Positions 8,525-18,003 of a DNA stretch of 64,000 bases are shown piece by piece. Position numbers and translations under genes: made by a program. The stretch is from Pelagomonas calceolata (lineage: Eukaryota > Sar > Pelagophyceae > Pelagomonadales > Pelagomonadaceae), in assembly GCA_918797485.1 (NCBI GenBank), contig CAKKNE010000004.1:434001-498000 (forward strand), written 5' to 3'. The notes beneath the pieces were generated by a model. It was not told the DNA's origin, did no database searches, and saw nothing but the letters and a program-made list of their open reading frames with translations. Within the stretch, counting starts at the first letter, position 1. Every line of letters begins with the position of its first letter.

Positions 8525-10396
8525 ATGGCGCACCCCCTCGCGCTCGACGCCGCCACGACGCTAAGACTCCCACAAGCTCTGGAAGAGGCCGAGACGCATT
8601 ATCTGCGAGCGCTGAAGGCGGCACTAGCAAGAGACGACGCCGTGCAGGTCGTGGCAGCCCCCCCAAACGCGGACGCGGGCGCCGTCGGCGCGCTCTTCCA
8701 CGCCTTGAAAAGACCCCTCGTCTATGCGACTGACGGCACGGCCAGTTGTGAACGCGCGGCGGGCGCCATGCGTTCTTCCGGTTGTGGTGTCACCATACTA
8801 ACGAGTAGGAGGCGCGCCTGCACGAATGAAGACATACAAACGTCAGCCCAGAGCGACTTTGAGGTCCTGAGGCGGGCCGCGGGGCGGAAAAGTGAAGACG
8901 TGCCTGTCAAGAGGCGCAAATTAGATGCATGCGCCTACGCCCAATCTCGTAAAGATGCCGATGCATCGGACGTGATTGTACTGGATGCGCGGCTCATCCT
9001 CGATCCCCGGTCTTCACTAGCTCTACCAGATAAAGCTGTGGTGTTGTTCGACGATGCGGTGGATGTGGAAGGTTTAGCGAGATCGTTAGCTTCTGTCAGA
9101 GTCGACGACGCACTCCTAGAAAGAGCGGACCGCGAGTGCGCGCGCCTCGACAGAAAGGCTTCGAAGTCGGAGACGGAGTGCAACCGCGACTACGTGAAAG
9201 TCTCGCAGAGCAAGACGACGCCGCCCTCATCAATATGTGGCGTCTGCGGGTTGGCGTCGTCGGTAGATGCCGATGCTGATACGACGCGGGTCCCGGGCGA
9301 CTGCCGGCGGGCGCACCACTTTCTTAGAAGAGTGAGAACCTTCATCAAACATCTGAAACAGGCCGCAAAGACGTGCAGCGCCAAGGCATTCTTGTTAGAA
9401 ATAGCCGAGTCGACGTCCGGCGAGACGCTGGCAGCTTTTCCTCGCAGATTAGCCTCTCTCAGGAACGCCCTCAAATGCCAGGGAGCGGGTCCGAAGGCCC
9501 AGGCGTTGGACGAGGTCTGCGCCTTCGCTCGGCTCGTGACGCGCGTACCGGCGTTAGTTGTCGAGGGCAAACGTCTCGAGTGCCTGGACGCGCGACGAGC
9601 CTTGGACGAACTGCGGTTTTCCCAGCCGTTGATTGTCGCGGCGACCTGTGCTGCGGAGGTTGTAGCGAAATTGTTGAGATGCGAGCCGCCGGAGCCGGCT
9701 CTAGCGACGGCTCGGTCAGCATTACCAGTGGTAGTAGCAAGAGGCGCGGACCAGCTCTCGCTCACGACGGGCCAGGGCGCGCTGCGGAACGACCCGACGC
9801 AGGCGCGGAACTACGGCACGTTAGTCGCCGACGTGGCTGACAGTGTGCCAGATAATGTGGTCTGCGTTTTTCCGACGAGCGAGGACATGGAGAGCGCGCT
9901 CGTCACGTGGGACTCTACAGGAGCGATGAGAAAAATACTGCAGAAGAAGCTCGTCACTTGTGCTGTTGGCGATGAATCTGAGACGTCGAAAGCCTTGGAG
10001 GTCTTTTGTCGATGCGCCGATCGAGGTCGGGGTTGCGTGTTTTTTTGTGCCGCGTCTTCGGCGGCGTTGAGCTGTGCGATAGGATGTGCTAGAACCGTGA
10101 TCTTCGCGGGCGTGCCCCTGGAGCCCATGAGCGAAGCGGTCCGCGCTAGGTTGGATCGCGCGCTCTGTGATTTACAACTGCGCGAGTCCGACCACTTGGC
10201 CGCGCGAGCGGCTCTGATGACGCGGGGGGCTCTCTCAAGGGCGGAAGCTGTTGTACTGGCGGACCAGCGCTTCGCGCGCGCGGCCCATCGAAACCATCTG
10301 CCAAAGCACGCGCGCGACGCGGCTTTAAGAGATGGGGGCTCGGCGGACGCGGCCGTGTCGGCGCTGCGGGCGCGGTTCCGGGGCAGTACGGGCTAA
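8525..10396 (+). CDS. XPD/ERCC2-like protein with lost helicase motifs
   Basis: 623 residues, collinear with XPD (TFIIH 5'-3' helicase, about 760) over most of its length. Matches include the LILDP...AVVLF strand before motif II, the FLRR arch-domain helix, and the second helicase domain from ARGADQ through NYGTLVADV, VPDNVV, DMESALVTW, GVPLEPMSEAVRARLDR, RESDHL to VLADQRFA. The catalytic residues are gone. Walker A is replaced by an APPNADAGAVG loop without Lys, DEAH reads DDAV, the motif VI Q-x2-G-R-x2-R is absent, and the Fe-S cysteines are not evident. It should therefore not hydrolyse ATP. A structural or regulatory TFIIH-related role, or an evolving paralogue, are options. Start chosen downstream of palindrome P2; the frame is open further upstream. 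Confidence 0.8.
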   Translation: MAHPLALDAATTLRLPQALEEAETHYLRALKAALARDDAVQVVAAPPNADAGAVGALFHALKRPLVYATDGTASCERAAGAMRSSGCGVTILTSRRRACTNEDIQTSAQSDFEVLRRAAGRKSEDVPVKRRKLDACAYAQSRKDADASDVIVLDARLILDPRSSLALPDKAVVLFDDAVDVEGLARSLASVRVDDALLERADRECARLDRKASKSETECNRDYVKVSQSKTTPPSSICGVCGLASSVDADADTTRVPGDCRRAHHFLRRVRTFIKHLKQAAKTCSAKAFLLEIAESTSGETLAAFPRRLASLRNALKCQGAGPKAQALDEVCAFARLVTRVPALVVEGKRLECLDARRALDELRFSQPLIVAATCAAEVVAKLLRCEPPEPALATARSALPVVVARGADQLSLTTGQGALRNDPTQARNYGTLVADVADSVPDNVVCVFPTSEDMESALVTWDSTGAMRKILQKKLVTCAVGDESETSKALEVFCRCADRGRGCVFFCAASSAALSCAIGCARTVIFAGVPLEPMSEAVRARLDRALCDLQLRESDHLAARAALMTRGALSRAEAVVLADQRFARAAHRNHLPKHARDAALRDGGSADAAVSALRARFRGSTG

Positions 10397-10417
10397 CTTT
10401 TAGGAACTTTAGGGTTT

Positions 10418-11014
10418 CTACGATGGCGTTTCGCGGCGTTCGGCGAGGATGGCCCGTGCAGCTTCGGTTTTCCACGTGTCGCTTGTAGTTCGCGGACAAT
10501 CTCCGAAGACCCGCCTCCGCACGCGCAAGACGTTTTCCATGGTCTCCACGGCGTTGGTCAGATCTTGCAGACTCGAGTAGGGGTCCATGTAAATTGCCAT
10601 CGCGTAGTTCGAGCGCAATCTAAGTGTAATGTCATGATCAGACCCGAGTAGGCGGGTTGACTCGCCGATGCGCTTTGATGAGAATGTGCGTGCCTCCGAA
10701 TATCGTTCTGTGTCACACAAGATCATTGATATGTTTAAAGCGGTGGTCAAAGTTCCCTCCGTGAAGCCCTTTCGTGCCGTTTCGAAAGCGTAGATTTCAC
10801 GATGGAGTCTGAGGGCTTCCTCATGCCGCCCGAGGTCGTTGTAACATGATGCGAGATTGTCCCTTTGAACAACGTTTTCACGATGTGGCCACGCGCGTTC
10901 CGCCGCGGCCAGGCCTGCTTCATAAATCGCCACATGTGTCACGAAACCAGATCGAAGTACGGCGAGCGTCTCATGCGCGGCTGTTCGTGCACCGGGACCA
11001 CTGGACTTGCGCAT
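10418..11014 (-). CDS. TPR (kinesin-light-chain type) repeat protein, N-terminally reduced
   Basis: 198 residues with about three TPR units of kinesin light chain type. The pattern NLASCYNDLGRHEEALRLHREIY is followed by ALNISMIL and an RRVFG-type C-terminal unit. Related proteins, including one at 52.4-53.3 kb, carry a RING-CH-like finger before the TPRs, but none is present here. Its first ~130 nt overlap the plus-strand gene at 10883 head to head, so one of the two 5' ends is probably not real. Likely a protein-interaction module, or a decaying family copy. Confidence 0.55.
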   Translation of the reverse strand: MRKSSGPGARTAAHETLAVLRSGFVTHVAIYEAGLAAAERAWPHRENVVQRDNLASCYNDLGRHEEALRLHREIYAFETARKGFTEGTLTTALNISMILCDTERYSEARTFSSKRIGESTRLLGSDHDITLRLRSNYAMAIYMDPYSSLQDLTNAVETMENVLRVRRRVFGDCPRTTSDTWKTEAARAILAERRETPS

Positions 11015-11950
11015 CTAACTTGCGTCATGACTCAAGCAACACTCGGGACAGCGTCGACCTGGGTCAAAGCGTCGAACGAGCCCGACGGGTGGACGCAGTG
11101 GAACACGTGTCGGCTGTGCGGACAGGAATACCACGGGACAGTCCGTTGCGCGCTCGGGTGGCAGTGCTGGTTCATCAACTCCGCTCGAAAGGCAGGTGAT
11201 GAGTACCTTTACAGGGCGATGCTCGAGCTCGGGATTGGTCTGGTCGCCGCTTCTCGACACGAAGAGGCGTTCGGCGTGCTCGAGACGCTCCTGAGCCAGC
11301 TTCCGTTCCGCAAATTCCACGAAACCATCCACCCAAGGTTGTCCTGCGAAGCGGTTATGTACTTGGCCACGGTCTGCAACAAACTCGGCTGGGAAAGTTC
11401 GATGGTCAATGTTAATAAATTAAGGGCTAACTTCCTCTCGCTCGTGCCCGGTAGACCTCGATTGAGCGGGCTGAACATGCTGCGAGTTATTATTGGCAAA
11501 GTATTCATTAATTTGGGCGAGGATGACGAGCTCAGACACCGATGCGCGCTCGAGCTCGGAGTCTGTATGGTCGATCAAAATTTAGTGGCCGAGGCCTCGA
11601 GGTTCCTCGGCAAGGCGGGTCATGCGACGGTGCGGGCTCTCGGAGAAGAGCACGCCATATGTATCGAGATGCACTGGCGAATTGCGCAATCTATCTACAA
11701 ACGACATTTCTTTGGCGGCAATGATTACCGAGACCTGTTGATGGCATCCATCAAAGGACACACGGCTGTCCTCGATCAGTCTACAAAGGCCCACGGCGTT
11801 GAACACCCAACGACGCTCGCGATCCGCGCGTCGCTGAAACTATGCTTCGAAGAGCAGCTGGACTGGACGCTCGACGACATTCCGCGGCGCGTTTTTGAGG
11901 CGCTCGACGAGATCCCGCGACCGCCCGGGCATAAAGTCTTTTGGAGGTAA
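10883..11950 (+). CDS. RING-CH-like finger plus TPR-like protein, incomplete finger
   Basis: About 355 residues from the first ATG; in-frame ATGs at 10934 and 10973 are equally possible. A C-terminal half of a RING-CH finger is clear: GCSCTGTTGLAHLTC, then W-x2-WNTCRLCGQEYHG and an RCALGWQCW helix. The first CxxC pair expected upstream is missing, either on an undetected exon or lost. The remaining ~250 residues are helical and TPR-like but diverged. RING-CH proteins are usually E3 ubiquitin ligases; with an incomplete finger that activity is doubtful. The gene runs up to the TPS gene leader, and the 5' end overlaps the antisense TPR gene. Confidence 0.55.
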   Translation: MWPRAFRRGQACFINRHMCHETRSKYGERLMRGCSCTGTTGLAHLTCVMTQATLGTASTWVKASNEPDGWTQWNTCRLCGQEYHGTVRCALGWQCWFINSARKAGDEYLYRAMLELGIGLVAASRHEEAFGVLETLLSQLPFRKFHETIHPRLSCEAVMYLATVCNKLGWESSMVNVNKLRANFLSLVPGRPRLSGLNMLRVIIGKVFINLGEDDELRHRCALELGVCMVDQNLVAEASRFLGKAGHATVRALGEEHAICIEMHWRIAQSIYKRHFFGGNDYRDLLMASIKGHTAVLDQSTKAHGVEHPTTLAIRASLKLCFEEQLDWTLDDIPRRVFEALDEIPRPPGHKVFWR

Positions 11951-11957
11951 TCCGCTC

Positions 11958-11981
11958 CCTAGTGTCTTACAGACCGCTAGC
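11958..11981 (+). promoter_or_regulatory. CTAG palindrome P3
   Basis: CCTAGTGTCTTACAG, AC, CGCTAGC. It starts 8 bp after the stop of the RING-CH/TPR gene and ends 205 bp before the TPS ATG. Confidence 0.7.
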
Positions 11982-12186
11982 TCCGCTTGCTCTTTTTTGG
12001 CGTGCGTGGGAGCAAGGCCTTTCCGCAGGCCAAGGGAAGCCGTGGTACGCATTGATTCGCTGCGCACGTAATCCAGAAGCCAGCGCTCCCGTCGGCCGCC
12101 CCGCAGCAGACCCAGCCAGAGCTCAGCTCTCTGCTCTGCGACGCCAGCGCGCGCGGCGCGCCGCCGCGGAGCGCCACAAACCAACC

Positions 12187-14949
12187 ATGGCCCAGGACGG
12201 CCTCTACACGAAATTACACTTGGCCGTCCGAGCGAGGACGCAGCCCGGACAAGTGGTACTAGTAAGCGGTAGCGCGACGTCCGACCGCACGTCGGGCGCC
12301 CTGGAGATGGTCACGAGCCCCGACCAGTACCCCATCTGGCGGACGCCGAAGCCCGTCATCATCGCGCGGGGCGTGCGCCACGACTACCGCTATTCCATCC
12401 GCTCCGCGCATGACGTCGAGGCTGAACCGGGCCACGTGCGAAGCGTCAAGACGAACACGCCGGAGCTCCACAAGGAGGACGACTTCGGCGTGACGCCGCC
12501 GGAACCGCCCGACGTGCCCCTGAAGAAGCCGTCGCCCACACCAGGGGCTTCTAGACTCGTGATCGTTTGTTATCATCTACCAGTTAGAGTGGTAAGAGAC
12601 GCTCAGAACAACTGGACGGCCTCGTGGGGGTCGTCGATCATCGCCAAGTCGCCGTCCGAGTCCATCGCCGATTCTCGCGAGACGTGGTGGGCCGGGACGA
12701 TTCATGGTGGCCTCAACCGGCGCCAGTTGACGGACCAGGACAAGGACGAGATCCGCGCCGTGCTCCTGAAGATGAACTGCATCCCCGTCTTCTCGTCGAA
12801 CAGCGAAGAGGGCTACCTCAACTACTGCAAGAGGATTCTTTGGCCTTCTTTCCATAACGTGACTGTCTTGGACCAGTGCTGCGCGGCCTGGCACGAGCGC
12901 GCGGAGTGGGACCAGGACGCTGGTAGTTCCTGGTCGGCGTACGAGGCGATGAACGGGGATTTCAGAGATATGCTCTTGGACTTTTTACGGGCGGGCGACA
13001 CGGTTTGGGTCCATGACTACTACTTGATGCTCTTGCCTTCTCTGTTGGCGACGTCGGAGCCGTTCCGGGTCGATCGGCACCAGTCGCGGAAAGCTAGGAT
13101 TGTGTTCTTCTTGCATGCGCCCTTCCCGACGTCGCAACTGTTCTGTGCTTTAGCCAATGGTCCGAAACTACTTGAGGGAGTTGTTGGGGCTGATGTAGTA
13201 GGCTTCCATGCGTTTGAACACGCGCGGCATTTCCTGAACGCGTGCACGCGGCTCATGGGTATGGAACGCGCTTCCGTGGCCGGGGGCATCACGGGCGTGC
13301 TCCATCAGGGCCGGACGGTCATGGTGGTTGTTCGTCATGTCTCGGTCGAGACGGACCAGATCGAACAAGCTCTTAGGGATGAAGTGCCTTCGCATGTCCC
13401 TGCTATTGAGGGGTTAATACAGGAGCCCTCGCGGGAGACGCCGAACAATGCCAAGAGGATTGTATTATGTGGCGTGGACCCCTGCCAGCGCCTGAGCGGT
13501 ATCTCGCTCAAACTGTTGGCTTACGAGCGGTTCCTCGCGGAGTATCCTCGGTGGAGGGGTCGAGTAGCGTTGGTGCAGTACTGCCTGTTGGACGGTACGC
13601 GCGTGCAGGACGAAGCTCGCACGTTAGATGAAATCAAAGCGCTTGGGCAGAGATTAAATGCGCAGAACCCCGGTAGCGTCGTATTGATAGAGCGACCTTC
13701 AGGAAGGTTAGGCATGGCGGAACGCTTAGCCCTCTTCCAACGCAGTGATGTGCTCGTCGGCACGGCCATCCGAGAGGGCCACACGTTGTACCCGTCGGAA
13801 TACGCCCTCGCACGAGCTCTGAAGGGACGACCGGGCGTCATACTGGCCTCGGAATTCTCCGCAACTTCCACACTCATGTCCGGGGCCGTGAACGTGAACC
13901 CGTTTGATGTTCCCAGTGTAGCGGCAGCGTTGGATACGGCTCTCAGCATGGATGCGGTTGAAAAAAGAGACAGGTTGGATCGCGACCTGCCATACGTGAA
14001 AAGTCGTCCGAGTGGCCGGTGGACGCAGGAGATCCTGGAAGACATGGAGACGGTCCATCGCCAGGTTGCGGTGGATGAGGACGCGTCCTTGGCCATCGCG
14101 CAGCGACTGGAGATCGGTCGGCTGGCCGATGCTTTTTCCAGATCTTCCAGAAGGTTTTTGTTCTTGGATTTAGGTGGGACGCTCATACCGAAGGGCGACA
14201 GTGTCAGCAAGGTGCTCAAAAGTGCCACGAAGGGCGCGCTGTTGCGGCCCGGGGTGAGGCGCGCGTTGCAGGCTCTGTCGGAGGATCCGCAGACGACTGT
14301 TTACGTTGTAAGTGGTACGACGCCCTCCGCCCTAGAAAGTTTATTTTCTGATCTACCACAACTATCCTTAGCGGCTGCCAATGGCCTAGCGACGTCCTTA
14401 CCATCTCAACGACCGCAGACGACGATGACGAGTTACGGCACCGACTGGGACGCGGTGCGCAAAGCGGCCCTGCCGCTCATGAAGCGGCGCGCGGCCTGGA
14501 CGAACGGTTCCGCCGTGTTGAAGCGGGAACCGGGCTTAGCTTGGAGTTATTACAGGGCGGACCCCGAATGGGGGCGGATCCAAGCCTTGCAGTTGGCCCA
14601 AGACCTCGAAAGTATCCTGGCACCGTTCGATGTCGCAGTAGCTCATAGGGAGGGCATGCTCGAGATCGTGCCCCAGGCCATGCACAAGGGCCACGTCGTC
14701 AAAAAAGCTTTATCTGAAGCTTTGAGTCGAGGGGAACCGCCGGACTTCGTCCTTTGTGTGGGCGATTCGTTGTCCGACGAGAAGATGTTCTCGTCGGTCT
14801 ATTCGTACTTGGCGGACGCGCCGCGTGCGCCCTTGGATCGAGCGTTTACGGTTGCGGTGGGGCGGAAGGCGTCGCGAGCTCTCTTCTATTTGGACGACGA
14901 CGCGCACGTCGGCGACGCACTCGCTGCGCTCGCGGGGCGCGCGGCGTAA
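12187..14949 (+). CDS. Trehalose-6-phosphate synthase/phosphatase-like fusion, active sites altered
   Basis: 920 residues. An N-terminal CBM20-like starch-binding module (about 5-80) precedes a GT20 domain (about 122-640) and a HAD-type trehalose-phosphatase domain (about 655-915), the class II plant/stramenopile order. GT20 landmarks include VWVHDYYLMLLP, FLHAPFPTS and IREGHTLYPSEY. At about residue 428, where active synthases read GVERLDYxKG, this protein reads GVDPCQRLSG, losing the Arg and Lys that hold the UDP diphosphate. The HAD nucleophile motif is DLGGT instead of DxDGT, while GDSLSDEKMF is kept. Loss of both activities and a regulatory role in sugar sensing are inferred. The start has a good context (accATGG) 205 bp after P3. 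Confidence 0.85.
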   Translation: MAQDGLYTKLHLAVRARTQPGQVVLVSGSATSDRTSGALEMVTSPDQYPIWRTPKPVIIARGVRHDYRYSIRSAHDVEAEPGHVRSVKTNTPELHKEDDFGVTPPEPPDVPLKKPSPTPGASRLVIVCYHLPVRVVRDAQNNWTASWGSSIIAKSPSESIADSRETWWAGTIHGGLNRRQLTDQDKDEIRAVLLKMNCIPVFSSNSEEGYLNYCKRILWPSFHNVTVLDQCCAAWHERAEWDQDAGSSWSAYEAMNGDFRDMLLDFLRAGDTVWVHDYYLMLLPSLLATSEPFRVDRHQSRKARIVFFLHAPFPTSQLFCALANGPKLLEGVVGADVVGFHAFEHARHFLNACTRLMGMERASVAGGITGVLHQGRTVMVVVRHVSVETDQIEQALRDEVPSHVPAIEGLIQEPSRETPNNAKRIVLCGVDPCQRLSGISLKLLAYERFLAEYPRWRGRVALVQYCLLDGTRVQDEARTLDEIKALGQRLNAQNPGSVVLIERPSGRLGMAERLALFQRSDVLVGTAIREGHTLYPSEYALARALKGRPGVILASEFSATSTLMSGAVNVNPFDVPSVAAALDTALSMDAVEKRDRLDRDLPYVKSRPSGRWTQEILEDMETVHRQVAVDEDASLAIAQRLEIGRLADAFSRSSRRFLFLDLGGTLIPKGDSVSKVLKSATKGALLRPGVRRALQALSEDPQTTVYVVSGTTPSALESLFSDLPQLSLAAANGLATSLPSQRPQTTMTSYGTDWDAVRKAALPLMKRRAAWTNGSAVLKREPGLAWSYYRADPEWGRIQALQLAQDLESILAPFDVAVAHREGMLEIVPQAMHKGHVVKKALSEALSRGEPPDFVLCVGDSLSDEKMFSSVYSYLADAPRAPLDRAFTVAVGRKASRALFYLDDDAHVGDALAALAGRAA

Positions 14950-15031
14950 GGCTCATCACATGCTAGGTTCGAGGTAGACTAATGGTTAAGTGGGCCCGCG
15001 GCTTTGTGCCGCCCGGGCCGATGGAGAGAAT

Positions 15032-15808
15032 TCAGCACCCCGTCGCGGTCAGCGTCGCTCGCAAAGTTTGAGGAGCAAATCTAGGTAAAGTCGACGCCGA
15101 CTTCAAAACGACGGACAGCCCGTGGACGCCGTCCGGCAGACTCCCGAAGTCCACCGCAACTCGCTGGTCCGCGCTCCGCACCTCCAGCTGCCTCTGCGCA
15201 AACAGTCTCGATTCCACATAAACGTCCGCCGTGATGAGCGTGCCCAGAGCGGCGTTAACTAACCAGGGATCCAGGCGCCACGAGACCGTCGACGCGCCCT
15301 TGCCGACGACGTGTCGTTCCGGCGTCGGCGGCGTCGTTTGCAGCGGTAAAGCTTTCAAGGCCTCGGCGCGCGCGTCCAACAAAGCGTGCGTGAGGTGATA
15401 CACTGGTGCCGGTACAGGAGCCGGCGGCTGCGACAGGTCCGGTTCCGCCGAGTAGTCTGTGACAGACAGGTCGACGACCGCCAGCGGTTCGGGGGTGGCG
15501 GGGCTCCCCTGCAGGGCCAAGGCGCAGGCCAGCGCGACGACCGCACATGCCACCGCATTGCGCTTCGGTCTCTGCAAGGAAGGTAAACGGATGCGCGGCG
15601 GACTCGGCGGCAGCGCCTCCGACGATCGGTCGTCGACCCAGTCCGTCAGCGGCCCCCTTCGTAAGGAGGGGAGGCCGGGCGGCGTGGCCACTTCGCCATC
15701 CAAGCGTCTCGGGCTGCGTGAGGGCGTCACGGGCGGGCTGCGGTAGTTGTTGGTCAGCGTGGTGCGCAGGGGGCTGATGGGGCCCAGCGAGGCCGTCTTG
15801 CCGACCAT
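15032..15808 (-). CDS. Type II single-pass membrane protein, unknown
   Basis: 258 residues. A Ser/Pro/Arg-rich N-terminus of about 85 residues, probably cytosolic, leads to one hydrophobic helix (AVACAVVALACALALQG). The C-terminal ~150 residues should lie in the lumen or outside; they are rich in beta-strand patterns and end near LRATLTATGC. I recognise no family. Convergent with the TPS gene (82 bp apart) and divergent from the J-domain gene. No palindrome is seen in the shared upstream spacer. Confidence 0.6.
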   Translation of the reverse strand: MVGKTASLGPISPLRTTLTNNYRSPPVTPSRSPRRLDGEVATPPGLPSLRRGPLTDWVDDRSSEALPPSPPRIRLPSLQRPKRNAVACAVVALACALALQGSPATPEPLAVVDLSVTDYSAEPDLSQPPAPVPAPVYHLTHALLDARAEALKALPLQTTPPTPERHVVGKGASTVSWRLDPWLVNAALGTLITADVYVESRLFAQRQLEVRSADQRVAVDFGSLPDGVHGLSVVLKSASTLPRFAPQTLRATLTATGC

Positions 15809-16186
15809 GGTTGCTGAGGGGTGCTGGGCGTTGTGTGCGAAGCTGCGTCGGCGGCGTGGGGCTGCCCGGCGCGCGAGCAGTGGCCTGCGTCGAGAAGCAA
15901 ACGGGCTGCCAGGAGTTGTTTTTTAGTGCGGCGCGGACCTCATCAAACGGACGGCCGGAGGGCGTCGAAGCAGGCGACTCCTCGGAGGACCGCCGCGAGG
16001 TTTCGGACACGCGAACCCGCACCCTGGCAATCTCGTTGCGAAGCGCTGTGGGCCTGTGGCCGCCGCAGATCAGTTATTGCTGCCCGAGCGGCACCGCATT
16101 GCTCGAAAGGCATCGCTGCGGCCGCGGCGCGGTGCGCGCGCCCGGCGCTGCCCGGCACGCGGCACCACACCATACCCCTTGTTGCT

Positions 16187-17557
16187 ATGGCGGACCTGGA
16201 TGTCTTCCTCACCGAAGCCCCGGGCAAGAGCCTCTACGCGCTGCTGGGCGTGCCCCACACCAGTACCATCGCAGAGCTCAAGAAGGCCTATCGAAGGTTA
16301 TGCTTGTGGTGCCACCCAGATAAAACCCCGCATCCGCGCGCGGCGGACGCGTTCCTGCTGGTCTGCTCGGCCTTCGAGCTGCTGAGCGATCCTGCGAGGC
16401 GCAAGGCTTACGACGCGTCGCTACGGCCCGCAATACCAAAGCCGGCCTTTGCCAAGCCGCGTGTTTATGAGCCGGCCTTTGCCAGGACCCAAGCCGGCGC
16501 CTTCTCTCCCAACGCCGGCCGCGGCTCGCGCTGGACGGATGAGGCCTGGCGGGACGCGGGGAATTGGCCGTACGACCAGAGGCGACCGGCGGCGTACGAC
16601 GCGGGGAATGATCAGAGGCGGCCGGCGGCACCATCGGAACCCCGCGTGCGGCCGCGGTCCGCGCCGGCGAAGCCGCGGCCCCGGTCCGCCGGCGTCGAAC
16701 AGGCACAGAGGCGATCGCGCGAGCGCGCCGCGGCGGCGCGCGAGCAGCGCGAGGCCATGGAGCGCGAGGCGCAAGCGAGGCGCGAGGAGGCGGAGCGACG
16801 TAGACAGGCGGGCACCGACGAGGCTCAGCGCGCGCGCGAGACGGCGCGGCGCCGCGCGGCCGCGACCGCCCAAAAAAGAGCCGCGGAGGCGCGCAAGAAG
16901 TACGCCGAGGCGTCTGCGAAGACGCGCGTTGACGTCCGGCCGGCGTCCGCGCGGCGGCCCGCAAAAACAAAAACCGAAAACGAAGACACGTGGAAGTCCA
17001 TCATGCGCGACCTCGCGGCGCCGGAGCACTCAAAAAGGCGCGCCCTGGCGCACGCGAAGCTGCGGAAGGAGCTCGACCGCCACAAGGCAGAATGGGACAA
17101 GTTCGAGCGCGACTTTCAGAAATCGGACGCGACGCGGATGCCGCTACCGTCACTCGATCGGGAGCCACCGGTCACAGCACCGGACGTCAACGTGCGTGCG
17201 CCCGCGGACGACGACGTTGATGTAAGAGCCGTCCAAAGAGGAGGGCCCTTCGTCGTGCGCCACCGCACGGAGCCAAAAGACCTCTATGCGTGGGTCTCGC
17301 ACGACGCCATGCGCCTGCAATGGCGCGCTTTAGACATGGGGGCCGCGGACGGGGCGCCGTGCGGGTTTGCCGCGCTCGACGCCGTCGACAGCGTGCGCGT
17401 GCGGCACCGCAAGGGCGTGCCTGTCATTTGTGTGAAGGAACCGGGGCGGAAGCTGTTCCTGGAATTGGCGCCGGAGAGCGACCTCTCCGCGGCGACGTGG
17501 GCTTCTACTTTGACGCATTTGGTGCGGCTCGCGCGGGAGTCGTCGGCGTTTAGCTAG
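16187..17557 (+). CDS. J-domain protein with C-terminal PH-like domain
   Basis: 456 residues. The J domain occupies about 12-75, with the HPD motif at residues 43-45, so it should stimulate an Hsp70 ATPase. A long Arg/Ala/Glu-rich charged region (about 170-300) is probably coiled coil. The C-terminus (about 350-452) has the strand-rich pattern and final Trp helix (ATWASTLTHLVRLAR) of a pleckstrin-homology fold. J plus PH is uncommon; the PH part could target phosphoinositides or a protein partner. The frame is open 120 codons upstream, but the Met before ADLDVFL is the natural start because the J domain follows it. Confidence 0.8.
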   Translation: MADLDVFLTEAPGKSLYALLGVPHTSTIAELKKAYRRLCLWCHPDKTPHPRAADAFLLVCSAFELLSDPARRKAYDASLRPAIPKPAFAKPRVYEPAFARTQAGAFSPNAGRGSRWTDEAWRDAGNWPYDQRRPAAYDAGNDQRRPAAPSEPRVRPRSAPAKPRPRSAGVEQAQRRSRERAAAAREQREAMEREAQARREEAERRRQAGTDEAQRARETARRRAAATAQKRAAEARKKYAEASAKTRVDVRPASARRPAKTKTENEDTWKSIMRDLAAPEHSKRRALAHAKLRKELDRHKAEWDKFERDFQKSDATRMPLPSLDREPPVTAPDVNVRAPADDDVDVRAVQRGGPFVVRHRTEPKDLYAWVSHDAMRLQWRALDMGAADGAPCGFAALDAVDSVRVRHRKGVPVICVKEPGRKLFLELAPESDLSAATWASTLTHLVRLARESSAFS

Positions 17558-17581
17558 TGGGTAAAATTTAGGCCGTATGTA

Positions 17582-17854
17582 TCAGAGCACGTCCGTCGCG
17601 GCGGCTTGGGACTGCCTCCGCCGCGGCGACGTCAACGGCGCCGTCGGCGCGTCCACGGCGTCCCGCGCGTCGTCCTCCGGCACGAGCGCCACCGGCAGGG
17701 TCACGGACGTCGCCGCGTCCCGCCGCCGCCGCTGCTCTGCGAGCCAGTGCCGCCGCCGCCGCGCGAAGACGCAGAGCTCGCAGAGCGCGCCCGCGACGGC
17801 GAGGCCGCAACAGACCCCAAGGATAATTAAAGCATCTTGTTCCAATTTCGTCAT
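17582..17854 (-). CDS. Small single-pass membrane protein, unknown
   Basis: 90 residues. One hydrophobic helix (ALIILGVCCGLAVAGALCEL, residues about 8-28) is followed by an Arg-rich stretch, so the N-terminus is likely outside or in the lumen. The rest is acidic and Thr/Pro-rich. No family is recognised. It converges with the J-domain gene, 24 bp apart. Open frames arise easily in this GC-rich DNA; the clear helix with a flanking positive charge is the main support. Confidence 0.4.
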   Translation of the reverse strand: MTKLEQDALIILGVCCGLAVAGALCELCVFARRRRHWLAEQRRRRDAATSVTLPVALVPEDDARDAVDAPTAPLTSPRRRQSQAAATDVL

Positions 17855-18003
17855 CACTACGACGCCACCGAGCCGACGGACGACGGCGCGTCGACCGCGC
17901 CGGACGCCTGAGATTAGGCTGTGTGTTGAGCACTCTCAAAATCAATGGAGATTACAAGTATCTACTGAGGGTGCGGTCGCTGCTGGCGCGCGACCGCGCG
18001 AAG

